A stretch of 64,000 nucleotides of DNA from an uncultured Prevotellaceae bacterium (GCA_945865175.1 CAMBDA010000009.1:19866-83865), one strand, 5' to 3'; shown: positions 52,101-59,512, counted from the stretch's first letter. Made by a program: numbers and translations. The notes: generated from the sequence alone by a model not told the origin.

Positions 52101-53614
52101 TGGGTACTGAGGAAGAGGCTGCCGAGGCACTCGCCCCCACGCTTGAAGGCATGGCTGCGCGGGCCCGCACCCTGCTCCGCTATGTGGCCGACAGTGGGGA
52201 GAACTATCGTGTGCGTCCCAACTTCTCTGCCGACCTGCGCGACCGCCTGCAGCAGGCCATTGATGCAGTGGAGACCACCACAGACGGCAGTGAAAAGATG
52301 CGTCTGGTGGAGACCTTCTCCCAGTTGTTCCAGGAGGTATATGACTGCAAGAAGGCTTACATAGCCCTGGAGAATGCCGTGGAGGCACTTCTGGCCGCAG
52401 TCTATGACAATCCCGATGCCACCGACGACGAGAAGGCCGAAATCGAGGCACTCGTGCCGACTGTGATGGAGAAGTGGGAGACTGGTGCCTATACCACCGA
52501 GGAGGCACTGGCCCAGTCCGAACTGAAGGCCACCCAGTTCTATCAGCGCTTCTTTAGCGGTGCACCCGAACAGGTGGACGGTGTCTACCAGCTGGCCACC
52601 GTGGATGACCTGCTCTGGTTCTCCCGCCTCAACAACAATGTGCCCATGAACGACCTGAAGGGTGCCCTCACGGCTCCTGTGGACCTGACCGATGTGGAAT
52701 GGGAACCTATCGGCACGCCCGGCAAGCCCTTCCAGGGCACGTTCGACGGCCGTCTGCAGCCCATTACCGGCCTCACCAAGGGCCTCTTCGGTACGGTCAA
52801 CAATGCCACCATCGAAGGCGTAGCCATTGTGGGCGGTTCCATTACGGGCGATGCAGCCTATGCCGCCCACACGGCCTCTCTCGTGGGCATGTCCTATGGC
52901 AACACCACATTGAACCGTTGCTTCAGCTCGGCCAGCATCGTAGGCGGCACGGGCGACGGCGGTGGCCTCGTGGGCAAGATGGCCGGATATGGCACCATGC
53001 GCAACTGCTATTTTGCCGGTAACATTACGTATGGATGGAGTGCAGGCTGTCTGATGGGCAGTAGCGACGGCACGACTATCGCCGAAGTGAGCGACTGCTA
53101 TGTGGATGCCCGGGGTGTCACCTATGGCAACGGAGATGCTCACGGTCTGGTGGTGGGCTGGCTCCACGACGGACAGACAGACCGCTTCAGCGATGTATAC
53201 CTGATTGCCGCTCCCAGCCTGACCAATGTGATGGGCTGGACCGACAATGCGACAGCGGCCAAGGCCAACTGCCCCATTGTGGACGTGGAAACTTTCAAGA
53301 GCGGCGAGATAGCCTACATGCTCAACCATGGCAACGAGGACAACCCCGTATGGTTCCAGACCCTGGGCACCGACGAGACCCCCGTGCTGGCCTCCAGCCA
53401 TGAGATTGTCATCCTGAAGGAAGACGGCACCTATGCCAACAAGCAGGGCAGTGCCATCGACAAACTGGAGATGGAGCAACGCCTGCCGGCCGTTGTGAAC
53501 GTGTACGGCATAGATGGCCGTCTGGTACGCACGGGCGTAGCCAGGGCTGATGCCCTGCGTGGCCTTCCGGCAGGAATCTATGTGATTGGCGGCAAGAAAG
53601 TGGCCAACAGGTAA
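49196..53614 (+). CDS. 1472-residue modular secreted protein with T9SS sorting domain
   Basis: Signal peptide to GAQA|LDK. Three copies of a roughly 300-residue beta-helix module (about 24-330, 344-655, 1124-1425) each open with DGVYQIAT-x-DDLLWFAALV and contain GTFDG with Gly-rich GLUG-like repeats. Each closes with SGE-A--LN and WFQTLG-DE-PVL. Between modules 2 and 3 lie a helical segment (655-760), a carbohydrate-binding-like beta-sandwich (about 785-960, NANLDDAENFKGWE and LTGLPNGVYELRANS) and a second helical segment. The last 40 residues (VNVYGIDGRLVRT and LRGLPAGIYVIGGKKV) match the T9SS C-terminal sorting domain. It is probably displayed on the surface by the T9SS of 19-25 kb. Ligand unknown. 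Confidence 0.85.
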   Translation: MNTKLHKLLFMAALMAPCAGAQALDKVDGVYQIATPQDMVDFAALVADGEPDANAVLTADIDISDYHTLQIGAPTVPYTGTFDGQYHTLTIDAATDGEYCSLFRMLAGTVRCLNVRGNVSAQAKYASALVGEARDCTIENCITEATIYSTLVGDGTFGGIVGLVADNCHATVKNTCFAGAIVAESTTSCGGICGWSSGTITIDHCMVIADVSQTSSSECNTFSRNPGNATIIGGAYLNAYGTVPAGVDQLEASQLSSGEACFIVNGMSSESPVWFQNLGEDPIPVPNPSHATVYASGRIHCNGDVYEGTVYQNTPGTIQQDDHDWLHGKCNYCSLVDEAYKQPAADGFYELASADDLLWFAALVNSDVKPDANARLTAPVSLEGIDWPSIGRADIVYKGTFDGGLQPITGLNAILFGSANGATFRNIAIEEATIVGRDASRAAHSGSIVGVALNSQMTGCYSKASLTLGDEGDLGGLAGKFTGTISNCAFYGTLTSAGWSEGGISGSGEAAAITIEDCVVWADLLTTGGQAKGTLLGWNDNATITNCFTVETPEGFDGFSGNMSTAKDDSRMVTSEVMASGEVAWELNKQNFVDAKWYQTLDEDEAPVLLPTHAVVYQLSGGYTNNQEEMRDAILVEAGDYINTVVACQADIDAFAAAMEAVAAATSLEAFNQAYTAFREARAVLEKSAQAYATYQQTIDDIIAYVDAHYDELAGPLMDVLESYLYDDVEPGADGFPNGSYGYIIENCALTADQITDEIAFADQLLGDAVRGGFSVGSEVTKLVTNANLDDAENFKGWETTSQGSTFTVLRENGITYTAEGWNATFDLHQTLTGLPNGVYELRANSVFRAANNDYDGNDNYSAFLYAGNNAVNVMTAGEDLIPSAEAINMENSYIEGSGNVDKLYEDGEVEGYYPVGPVGCYYAFGAGRYQNRIACTVTDGTLTIGLKNLGTGQANDWCGFDNFQLFYLGTEEEAAEALAPTLEGMAARARTLLRYVADSGENYRVRPNFSADLRDRLQQAIDAVETTTDGSEKMRLVETFSQLFQEVYDCKKAYIALENAVEALLAAVYDNPDATDDEKAEIEALVPTVMEKWETGAYTTEEALAQSELKATQFYQRFFSGAPEQVDGVYQLATVDDLLWFSRLNNNVPMNDLKGALTAPVDLTDVEWEPIGTPGKPFQGTFDGRLQPITGLTKGLFGTVNNATIEGVAIVGGSITGDAAYAAHTASLVGMSYGNTTLNRCFSSASIVGGTGDGGGLVGKMAGYGTMRNCYFAGNITYGWSAGCLMGSSDGTTIAEVSDCYVDARGVTYGNGDAHGLVVGWLHDGQTDRFSDVYLIAAPSLTNVMGWTDNATAAKANCPIVDVETFKSGEIAYMLNHGNEDNPVWFQTLGTDETPVLASSHEIVILKEDGTYANKQGSAIDKLEMEQRLPAVVNVYGIDGRLVRTGVARADALRGLPAGIYVIGGKKVANR

Positions 53615-53657
53615 GCGAATACTTTGACTGTGCCGATTCGTCGGCTCATGAAACCCC

Positions 53658-53697
53658 GAATCCCACTTTGCGTGCTGCAAGGTGGGATTCAAATTTT
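53658..53697 (+). terminator. terminator after the T9SS client
   Basis: GAATCCCACTTTGC (53658-53671) pairs with GCAAGGTGGGATTC (53677-53690) except one G-U, 5-nt loop, followed by AAATTTTTCTTTCGTTTT. It abuts the next promoter. Confidence 0.85.
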
Positions 53698-53709
53698 TCT
53701 TTCGTTTTA

Positions 53710-53741
53710 TTTGCGGACATCGACATTTTTTGTTACTTTTG
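53710..53741 (+). promoter_or_regulatory. promoter of the lrp-folA-thyA unit
   Basis: TTTG (53710-53713), 20 bp, TACTTTTG (53734-53741), 19 nt before the ATG at 53761. Confidence 0.75.
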
Positions 53742-53760
53742 CCGCCAAAATCAACAAAAC

Positions 53761-54252
53761 ATGTCAATTTCCAACTTGGATGCTCTTGATGAGCAGATTC
53801 TAAAGCTAATATCCAACGATGCCCGTATTCCGTTTCTGGAAGTGGCGCGTGCCTGCCATGTGTCGGGTGCGGCCATTCACCAGCGCATCCAGAAGATGGT
53901 GTCCTTTGGGGTGATTAAGGGGTCTCAGTTTGTGCTCGACCCCCAGTTGTTGGGCTATGAAACCTGTGCCTTTGTGGGCCTCTTCCTGAAGGAGCCTTCC
54001 GATTTCGACCGTGTGGTGGCCGCCCTGCGTGAAATGCCAGAGGTGGTGGAGTGCCACTACACGACGGGAGGCTACGACATCTTCATCAAGATTTACACAC
54101 GCAACAACAGCCACATGCTCAGCTTTATTCATGACAAGCTGCAACCTCTGGGCCTTCAGCGTAGCGAAACCATCATTTCGCTCCATGAAGCCTTCCACCG
54201 CAAGGTGGCTGTGCCCGACTTTGCCACGGGAGAAGGAGGGGATGTCCAATGA
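53761..54252 (+). CDS. Lrp/AsnC-family transcriptional regulator
   Basis: A 163-residue regulator with an N-terminal winged HTH (LDALDEQILKLISNDARIPF, then EVARACHVSGAAIHQRIQKM) and a RAM ligand-binding domain (about 70-150, with VVECHYTTGGYDIFIKIYT). The start at 53761 follows the promoter; the frame is open further upstream through the terminator hairpin. It overlaps folA by 4 nt (ATGA), an unusual place for an Lrp-type regulator. Effector unknown, probably an amino acid. Confidence 0.92.
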   Translation: MSISNLDALDEQILKLISNDARIPFLEVARACHVSGAAIHQRIQKMVSFGVIKGSQFVLDPQLLGYETCAFVGLFLKEPSDFDRVVAALREMPEVVECHYTTGGYDIFIKIYTRNNSHMLSFIHDKLQPLGLQRSETIISLHEAFHRKVAVPDFATGEGGDVQ

Positions 54253-54746
54253 TAAGCATGATAGCGGCGGTGGCCTCAAATGGTGCGCTGGGCCTGGACA
54301 ACCGCCTGCTTTATTGGCTGCCCAACGACCTGAAGCGCTTCAAGCAGCTCACCACGGGACATACCATCGTGATGGGCCGGCGCACGTTCGACTCGCTGCC
54401 TAAGGGCGCACTGCCCAACCGCAGGAATGTGGTGGTGTCTGCTTCGGTGCAATCGCTGCCCGGCGCAGAGGTGTACCCTTCGCTCGATGAGGCCCTGCAG
54501 GCCTGTGCAGCCGACGACGAGGTGTTTGTCATCGGCGGTGCCAGCATCTATCGCCAGGCCTACCCCCTGGCGCAACGCCTTTATCTCACGGAGGTGGACG
54601 ATGTGCCGGCTGCGGCAGATGTGTTTTTCCCCGACATGGAAGGCAACGAATGGGAACAGGTGGCCTGCGAGCCGCATGAAAAAGACGAACGGCATGCCTT
54701 TGCATACCGTTTTGTGGACTATATCAGAAAAGAATCCTTATTATAA
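54249..54746 (+). CDS. folA: dihydrofolate reductase
   Basis: A 165-residue NADPH-dependent enzyme regenerating tetrahydrofolate. The N-terminal ISMIAAVASNGALGLDNRLLYWLPNDLKRFK carries the catalytic acid in LPNDL. Next come TIVMGRRTFDSLP and the cofactor segment FVIGGASIYRQAYP. It has one overlapping neighbour upstream and thyA 7 nt downstream, so the two enzymes that consume and regenerate folate are made together. Confidence 0.95.
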   Translation: MISMIAAVASNGALGLDNRLLYWLPNDLKRFKQLTTGHTIVMGRRTFDSLPKGALPNRRNVVVSASVQSLPGAEVYPSLDEALQACAADDEVFVIGGASIYRQAYPLAQRLYLTEVDDVPAAADVFFPDMEGNEWEQVACEPHEKDERHAFAYRFVDYIRKESLL

Positions 54747-54753
54747 TTAATTA

Positions 54754-55548
54754 ATGAAGCAATACCTAGACCTGTTGGACCGCATCCTGCGTGAGGGTAC
54801 GCTCAAGGGCGACCGCACGGGCACGGGCACGGTGAGCCTCTTCGGCCACCAGATGCGTTTCAATCTGGAGGAGGGATTTCCCCTGCTCACCACCAAGAAA
54901 CTCCATTTCAAGAGCATCGTGTACGAACTGCTGTGGTTCCTGAAGGGTGACACGAATGTGCACTATCTGCAGGAACATGGGGTGCGCATCTGGAACGAGT
55001 GGGCCGATGAGAACGGTGAACTGGGGCCCGTGTATGGCCACCAGTGGCGCGCATGGCCCGACTATGCGGGAGGTGCCATCGACCAGATAAGCAACGTGGT
55101 GGACCAGCTGCGCCACAACCCCGACTCCCGCCGCATGATTGTGTGTGCATGGAATGTGGCCGAGGTGGAACGGATGGCCTTGCCGCCGTGCCACACCCTC
55201 TTTCAGTTCTATGTGGCCGACGGCCGCCTCAGCCTGCAGCTCTATCAGCGTAGTGCCGACACGTTTCTGGGTGTCCCTTTCAACATCGCATCCTATGCCC
55301 TGTTGTTGCTGATGATGGCTCAGGTGACCGGGCTCAAACCCGGCGAATTCATCCATACAACGGGTGATACCCACATCTACACCAATCATATGGAACAGGT
55401 GAAGCTGCAGCTCACCCGCACGCCGCGGCCCTTGCCCCGTGTGTGGCTGAACCCCGAGGTGAAAAGCATCTTTGATTTCCAATACGAGGATATTCGGCTG
55501 GAGGACTATGACCCCTGGCCTCATATTCCGGGCAAGGTGTCGGTGTGA
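54754..55548 (+). CDS. thyA: thymidylate synthase
   Basis: Converts dUMP to dTMP with methylene-THF; 264 residues, the E. coli length. The N-terminal [17 protein letters not shown], the nucleophilic Cys in [33 protein letters not shown] and THIYTNH are all conserved. It follows folA by 7 nt and its stop lies against the next gene. Confidence 0.97.
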   Translation: MKQYLDLLDRILREGTLKGDRTGTGTVSLFGHQMRFNLEEGFPLLTTKKLHFKSIVYELLWFLKGDTNVHYLQEHGVRIWNEWADENGELGPVYGHQWRAWPDYAGGAIDQISNVVDQLRHNPDSRRMIVCAWNVAEVERMALPPCHTLFQFYVADGRLSLQLYQRSADTFLGVPFNIASYALLLLMMAQVTGLKPGEFIHTTGDTHIYTNHMEQVKLQLTRTPRPLPRVWLNPEVKSIFDFQYEDIRLEDYDPWPHIPGKVSV

Positions 55549-55550
55549 GC

Positions 55551-56936
55551 ATGGGAGTGTTGCCAGCCCAGTTTGTCAGCCTCATGCAACAGCAGTGGGG
55601 CACGGAGGAAACCGAGCGCTTGTGCCGTTCGCTCTCCGAAACTGATCCGTCCGTATCTGTCCGGCTCAATCCCTTCAAGGCCCCTTCCGGCGTGAGGGTG
55701 GGGGAACAGGTGCCCTGGTGCGAGGAGGGCTTTTATCTGAATGGCCGTCCTGCCTTCACCTTCGATCCCTTGCTGCATGCGGGCGTGTATTATGTGCAGG
55801 ATGCCTCGTCAATGTTTTTGTGCCGCATCCTGAGGCAATGCGTGCGCCGTCCCGTGGCTGCACTGGATTTGTGTGCCGCCCCTGGAGGGAAAAGCACCCT
55901 GCTGGCAGCCTGTCTGCCCGAAGGTTCGCTGCTCGTGAGCAACGAACCGTTGCGCCAGCGTGCCCAGGTGCTGGCCGAGAATATGGCCAAGTGGGGAGGG
56001 CCCGATGGGGTGGTCACACAGAATTATCCCGCCGATTTTGCACCGCTGGAGCATGTGTTCGACCTCGTGGTGGCCGATGTGCCCTGTTCGGGCGAAGGCA
56101 TGTTCCGGAAGGATGCCCAGGCCGTGGAGGAATGGAGCCTGCAAAACGTGGATCTCTGCTGGAGGCGCCAGCGCGAAATTGTGGAGGCTGTGTGGCCAGC
56201 CCTAAGGCCCGGTGGCCTGCTGGTGTACAGCACATGTACCTTCAACCGCCTGGAGAATGAGGACAATGTAGACTGGATATGCAGCCGTCTGGGCGCAGAG
56301 CAGGTAGCCATTCAGGTGGAGCCTGCGTGGGGCATCCAGGGCAGCTATCATTTCCTGCCGGGCAGGGTGCGGGGAGAAGGACAGTTCATGGCTGTGCTCC
56401 GCAAGACCGGGGAAGCGGATGCAACCGCCACGTCGTGGTCTTTGTCCGGTTCCGAAAAAAAACGGCGCGCTGGCGACAAAGGGAGCAGGAAGCCCGGCAC
56501 CACACCTGAACCCAAACACCTGCGCGAATGGGTGGAGGGTGACTTCCATTTTTTTCTCCGTGACGGATTGTATTGCGCCTTCCCGCAAGCATATGCTGGA
56601 CTGCTCCCTCAGTTAAGCCGGCTCTGTGTCCTCTCTTGTGGGGTGACGCTGGCTACAATGAAGGGCCGCGACTGGCAACCCCATCATGCACTGGCCATGA
56701 GTACGGCCCGCAGGGCCGATGCCTTCCCCGTGGCATCGCTGGACTATGAGCAGGCCCTTGCCTACCTGCGCCATGAGGCCATTCAGGTGGAAGCCCCCAG
56801 AGGCTATGTGCTGGTGGCCTATCAGGGCCATCCCCTCGGGTTCGTGAAGAACCTGGGAGCCCGTGCCAACAACCTCTATCCGCAGGAGTGGCGCATCCGA
56901 AGTGGCCACACGACCCCTTTCTCCCTGATACCTTAG
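55551..56936 (+). CDS. RsmF/NOL1-type rRNA (cytosine-C5) methyltransferase
   Basis: A 461-residue SAM-dependent RNA methyltransferase. The SAM site starts DLCAAPGGKSTLLAA; the two catalytic cysteines are in DVPCSGEGMFRK and YSTCTFNRLENE. The C-terminal part (about 330-461) is the RNA-binding domain seen in RsmF/YebU, joined by a basic linker (SEKKRRAGDKGSRK). I use the ATG at 55551; a GTG at 55545 in the same frame would overlap thyA. Expected substrate is 16S rRNA. Confidence 0.88.
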   Translation: MGVLPAQFVSLMQQQWGTEETERLCRSLSETDPSVSVRLNPFKAPSGVRVGEQVPWCEEGFYLNGRPAFTFDPLLHAGVYYVQDASSMFLCRILRQCVRRPVAALDLCAAPGGKSTLLAACLPEGSLLVSNEPLRQRAQVLAENMAKWGGPDGVVTQNYPADFAPLEHVFDLVVADVPCSGEGMFRKDAQAVEEWSLQNVDLCWRRQREIVEAVWPALRPGGLLVYSTCTFNRLENEDNVDWICSRLGAEQVAIQVEPAWGIQGSYHFLPGRVRGEGQFMAVLRKTGEADATATSWSLSGSEKKRRAGDKGSRKPGTTPEPKHLREWVEGDFHFFLRDGLYCAFPQAYAGLLPQLSRLCVLSCGVTLATMKGRDWQPHHALAMSTARRADAFPVASLDYEQALAYLRHEAIQVEAPRGYVLVAYQGHPLGFVKNLGARANNLYPQEWRIRSGHTTPFSLIP

Positions 56937-57087
56937 CTTCTGCCCATATCCACCCCGATGAGGTGCCCTGCGCCTTGTGCCCCATTGTTTTAACTCTCAT
57001 GATTTGATGTTTTTTGATGTAGGCATTTATCTGTCTAGCCATCTCCTGCCGATGGTGGCCTGAGGCCTTTCTGGCATTCTGGCGGTG

Positions 57088-57118
57088 CAAAGTTACGACG
57101 AGGTTTCCATCCCTGCAA
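57088..57118 (-). promoter_or_regulatory. orphan leftward promoter
   Basis: On the minus strand TTGC (57115-57118), 19 bp, TAACTTTG followed by C (57088-57095). It would drive a transcript leftwards into the antisense of the methyltransferase 3' end. No convincing gene lies downstream. Confidence 0.45.
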
Positions 57119-57208
57119 GAGGTTTCCGGCCTGGCATTGCTCCCTTTCCGACCTGCCGTGCGGCCTGGCTGCTCCCTCGTGTGTGTGTGCGCTCGCATGC
57201 GTCTCGCG

Positions 57209-57223
57209 GTGGACGCGGGACAC
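57209..57223 (+). repeat. partial third copy of the GTGGACGC repeat
   Basis: GTGGACGCGGGACAC, identical over 15 bp to the core of the copies at 57353 and 57734. Confidence 0.6.
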
Positions 57224-57352
57224 CCGCCTTTCTGTGGGCCTGGAGAGGGGGAAAATGGGGCTTCTTTTTTTTCTAACTGGAGAAATTTTGCTACCCAGTT
57301 GGACCGCAAATTTTTCCCAGTTAGGCAGCAGTACGGCCCTGTCCGATGCCTA

Positions 57353-57387
57353 AAGCGTCCACAGTGTCCCGCGTCCACTGGAACCGA
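57353..57387 (-). repeat. 35-bp inverted repeat, copy in reverse orientation
   Basis: Read on the minus strand it matches 57734-57768 at 34 of 35 positions. It carries the unit GTGGACGC twice, around GGGACACT. Confidence 0.85.
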
Positions 57388-57733
57388 ATTGGGGTATTGA
57401 ATCTGTATTGTATCTATCAACCAACCGTACTTATATACTAATTCCAAACCCACATCGCGCGCGCGAAGAATATTAGTATTTATTAACTCAAAAAACAATC
57501 TTTTTCCTCTATTTCTCCTCATCAGTAACTATTCAGCCGAGGAGAAGATTGGGTGTTCTGTGCCCGGAAAGCCCTATCGTAATGGCCATTTCCCAACCTA
57601 GGCCCTGAAAGGTAGGGCGTTCAAACGCTCATTCAGGGCGGAATTGAGCCCAACGAAAATTGAATTACTCTCTCTCTCCTTCCTCTCCAGGCATCAGAAA
57701 AGTGTAGGTGGGCTTGGGGTGTGCAGGTACAAA

Positions 57734-57768
57734 TCGGTTCTAGTGGACGCGGGACACTGTGGACGCTT
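57734..57768 (+). repeat. 35-bp inverted repeat, forward copy
   Basis: Begins TCGGTTCTAGTGGACGC and ends GTGGACGCTT; pairs with 57353-57387 across 346 bp. Confidence 0.85.
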
Positions 57769-57865
57769 GGGCCAACTAGACCGTCTTCGTGAACATCCAA
57801 CCGTCTGGGCCACAATCCTGGGACTCCAAATTATTGGCTATCTGTACAGAAAATCAGCAAAAAAC

Positions 57866-57896
57866 TTTGTCACTTCAAAAAGTATGTGTAATTTTG
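57866..57896 (+). promoter_or_regulatory. promoter of rpsU
   Basis: TTTG (57866-57869), 19 bp, TAATTTTG (57889-57896), 84 nt before the ATG. Confidence 0.75.
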
Positions 57897-57980
57897 CACC
57901 GCATTTTTGCGTTTTGGCGCGAAATGACACAAAAAAAAGCATTATATAACATTTATTATTAACCATCTAAACAAAGTACA

Positions 57981-58172
57981 ATGATTGTAGTACCTGTAAA
58001 GGAAAATGAGAGCATCGAAAAGGCATTGAAGAAGTTCAAGCGTAAGTTTGAGAAGACCGGTGTAGTGAAGGAACTCCGCGCCCGTCAGCAGTTCGACAAG
58101 CCCTCTGTACTGAAGCGCCTCGCCAAGGAGCGTGCCATCTACGTGCAGCAGTTGCAGCGTGTGGAAGATTAA
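57981..58172 (+). CDS. rpsU: 30S ribosomal protein bS21
   Basis: A 63-residue basic protein: MIVVPVKENESIEKALKKFK, then the conserved KFEKTGVVKELRARQQFDKPS. In Bacteroidetes ribosomes bS21 helps to hide the anti-Shine-Dalgarno end of 16S rRNA. The upstream sequence has no Shine-Dalgarno element. It begins a unit with the recombinase (78 nt on) and hpf. Confidence 0.95.
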   Translation: MIVVPVKENESIEKALKKFKRKFEKTGVVKELRARQQFDKPSVLKRLAKERAIYVQQLQRVED

Positions 58173-58250
58173 AGAAGCTTAAAAAAACAGCTTCTTTCTT
58201 GCGTATCTCACAAAAAACCTCTATATTCGCCACTGAAATCGTGGCATAAT

Positions 58251-59156
58251 ATGTGGATTCAGACTTTTATCGACTACTTGAGGTATGAACGGAACCTTTC
58301 CGAACGTACCGTTGAAGGGTACGAGGCCGACTTGAAAGCGTTCAGCCGGTTTGCAAAGTCACTGGATGAAACATTGGACTGGACTACCATTGACGAGGAT
58401 ATTATCCGCAACTGGATGATGGACATGATGGAGCATGGCAATAGGGCCAGCAGCGTGAGCCGACGACTCAGCTCGATGCGGACTTACTACAAGTTCCTGC
58501 TGCGACGAAAGCTTGTGGAGCGCGACCCTACCCACCTGATTGTCCCGCCCAGGCAGGAGAAACCCCTGCCCGTCTTTGTGAGGGAAGACCAGATGGACCG
58601 CTTGCTGGACGGTGCCTATTTTGAGGATTCGTTCAGCGGCAAGCAGGACCGCCTGATACTCCTTACGTTCTATAGCACGGGTGTGCGGCTTTCCGAGTTG
58701 ATAGGAATTGATGTGAAGGACATGGACTGTGGCCTGTCGCAGCTCACTGTGACGGGAAAACGGAACAAGCAGCGCATCATTCCCTTCGGTAATGAAATGA
58801 AGGAAGCCGTGCAGGATTTCCTGGTGGTCAGGAAGGCTTTTCTTGAGGAAAAAGGGGTGGACAGCAAGGTCCTCTTCCTCAATCCCCGGAATGCCGGCCG
58901 GTTCTCTCCATCGCAGGTGAGGACCCGGGTGAACCACTATCTGGGCATGGTGACCACGCTCAAGAAGAAAAGTCCGCATGTGCTGAGGCACAGTTTCGCC
59001 ACGTCGATGTTGAACCATCGTGCCGATTTGCAGTCAGTCAAAGAGTTGCTGGGGCATGAGCGCCTGTCCACGACAGAGATCTACACCCACACCTCTTTCG
59101 AAGAGTTGAAATCAATGTATAACCAGGCTCATCCCAGAGCCGTAAAAAAACAATGA
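58251..59156 (+). CDS. XerC/XerD-type tyrosine recombinase
   Basis: A 301-residue site-specific recombinase. A SAM-like N-terminal domain (FIDYLRYERNLSERTVEGYEADL) is followed by the catalytic domain with Arg in STGVRLSELIGI, Lys in VTGKRNKQR, HVLRHSFAT, LGHERL and the nucleophile Tyr in STTEIYTHTS. Size, single-copy context and housekeeping neighbours point to chromosome-dimer resolution rather than a mobile integrase. Whether it is XerC or XerD cannot be settled here. Confidence 0.92.
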   Translation: MWIQTFIDYLRYERNLSERTVEGYEADLKAFSRFAKSLDETLDWTTIDEDIIRNWMMDMMEHGNRASSVSRRLSSMRTYYKFLLRRKLVERDPTHLIVPPRQEKPLPVFVREDQMDRLLDGAYFEDSFSGKQDRLILLTFYSTGVRLSELIGIDVKDMDCGLSQLTVTGKRNKQRIIPFGNEMKEAVQDFLVVRKAFLEEKGVDSKVLFLNPRNAGRFSPSQVRTRVNHYLGMVTTLKKKSPHVLRHSFATSMLNHRADLQSVKELLGHERLSTTEIYTHTSFEELKSMYNQAHPRAVKKQ

Positions 59157-59162
59157 GGAGGT
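59155..59162 (+). promoter_or_regulatory. strong Shine-Dalgarno sequence of hpf
   Basis: GAGGAGGT, 4 nt before the ATG at 59167 and overlapping the recombinase stop. It is the best ribosome-binding site I see in the window; most genes have none. Confidence 0.75.
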
Positions 59163-59166
59163 AACT

Positions 59167-59466
59167 ATGGACATCAAGATTCAGGCCATCCACTTTGAGG
59201 CAAGTGAGAAATTGCAGGATTTTATCCTAAAGAAAGTAAACAAGCTGGAGAAATTCAGTGAAGAAATAAGAAAGGTAGAGGTGTCATTGAAAGTCGTAAA
59301 GCCTGAGACCGCAATGAACAAGGAAACACAGGTGATTCTGACCCTTCCGGGGAAGGACCTGATTGCTCAGGAGGTGTGCGACACATTCGAAGAAGGAGTA
59401 GACAAAACATTGGAATCGCTGACCAGACAGCTGTCCAAATACAAAGAAAAGCAGAAAAATCGCTAA
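59167..59466 (+). CDS. hpf: ribosome hibernation-promoting factor, short form
   Basis: A 99-residue HPF/YfiA-type protein that binds the 30S decoding centre in starvation. The N-terminus MDIKIQAIHFEASEKLQDFI and the KVEVSLKVV and KDLIAQEVCDTFEEGVDKTLESLTRQL segments are typical. It lacks the C-terminal dimerisation domain of long HPF. Carries a strong ribosome-binding site and follows the recombinase by 10 nt. Confidence 0.92.
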   Translation: MDIKIQAIHFEASEKLQDFILKKVNKLEKFSEEIRKVEVSLKVVKPETAMNKETQVILTLPGKDLIAQEVCDTFEEGVDKTLESLTRQLSKYKEKQKNR

Positions 59467-59480
59467 AAAACAGCAAAAAG

Positions 59481-59512
59481 TTTGTGCGATTCAGAAATTA
59501 TATCTAATTTTG
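59481..59512 (+). promoter_or_regulatory. promoter of the tRNA-tuf operon
   Basis: TTTG (59481-59484), 20 bp, TAATTTTG (59505-59512), 44 nt before the first tRNA. Confidence 0.75.

Larger units (their letters stand above)
56937..57980. other. 1-kb gene-free island
   Basis: No frame here looks coding on either strand. It contains a 35-bp inverted repeat and a partial third copy, a CTAACTGG/CCAGTTAG pair (57273-57280, 57317-57324), a GCCCTGAAAGGTAGGGC hairpin region (57603-57640), an alternating CG tract (about 57457-57469), an orphan leftward promoter and the rpsU promoter at its right end. Base composition shifts between GC-rich (left) and AT-rich (middle). It looks like the remains of repeats or of a small mobile element. 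Confidence 0.55.

Noticed and set aside
51194..53767. 857-codon leftward frame opposite the T9SS client
   Set aside because: Shadow frame: the sense strand has signal peptide, modules and sorting domain, the antisense has none.
56653..57522. 289-codon leftward frame covering the island
   Set aside because: The first part reads through repeats and the last third is the antisense shadow of the methyltransferase; composition is unlike a protein and no family is recognisable.
58251..59156. Integrase of a mobile element
   Set aside because: Size, motifs and housekeeping neighbours fit XerC/XerD; no att-like duplications or cargo were seen.
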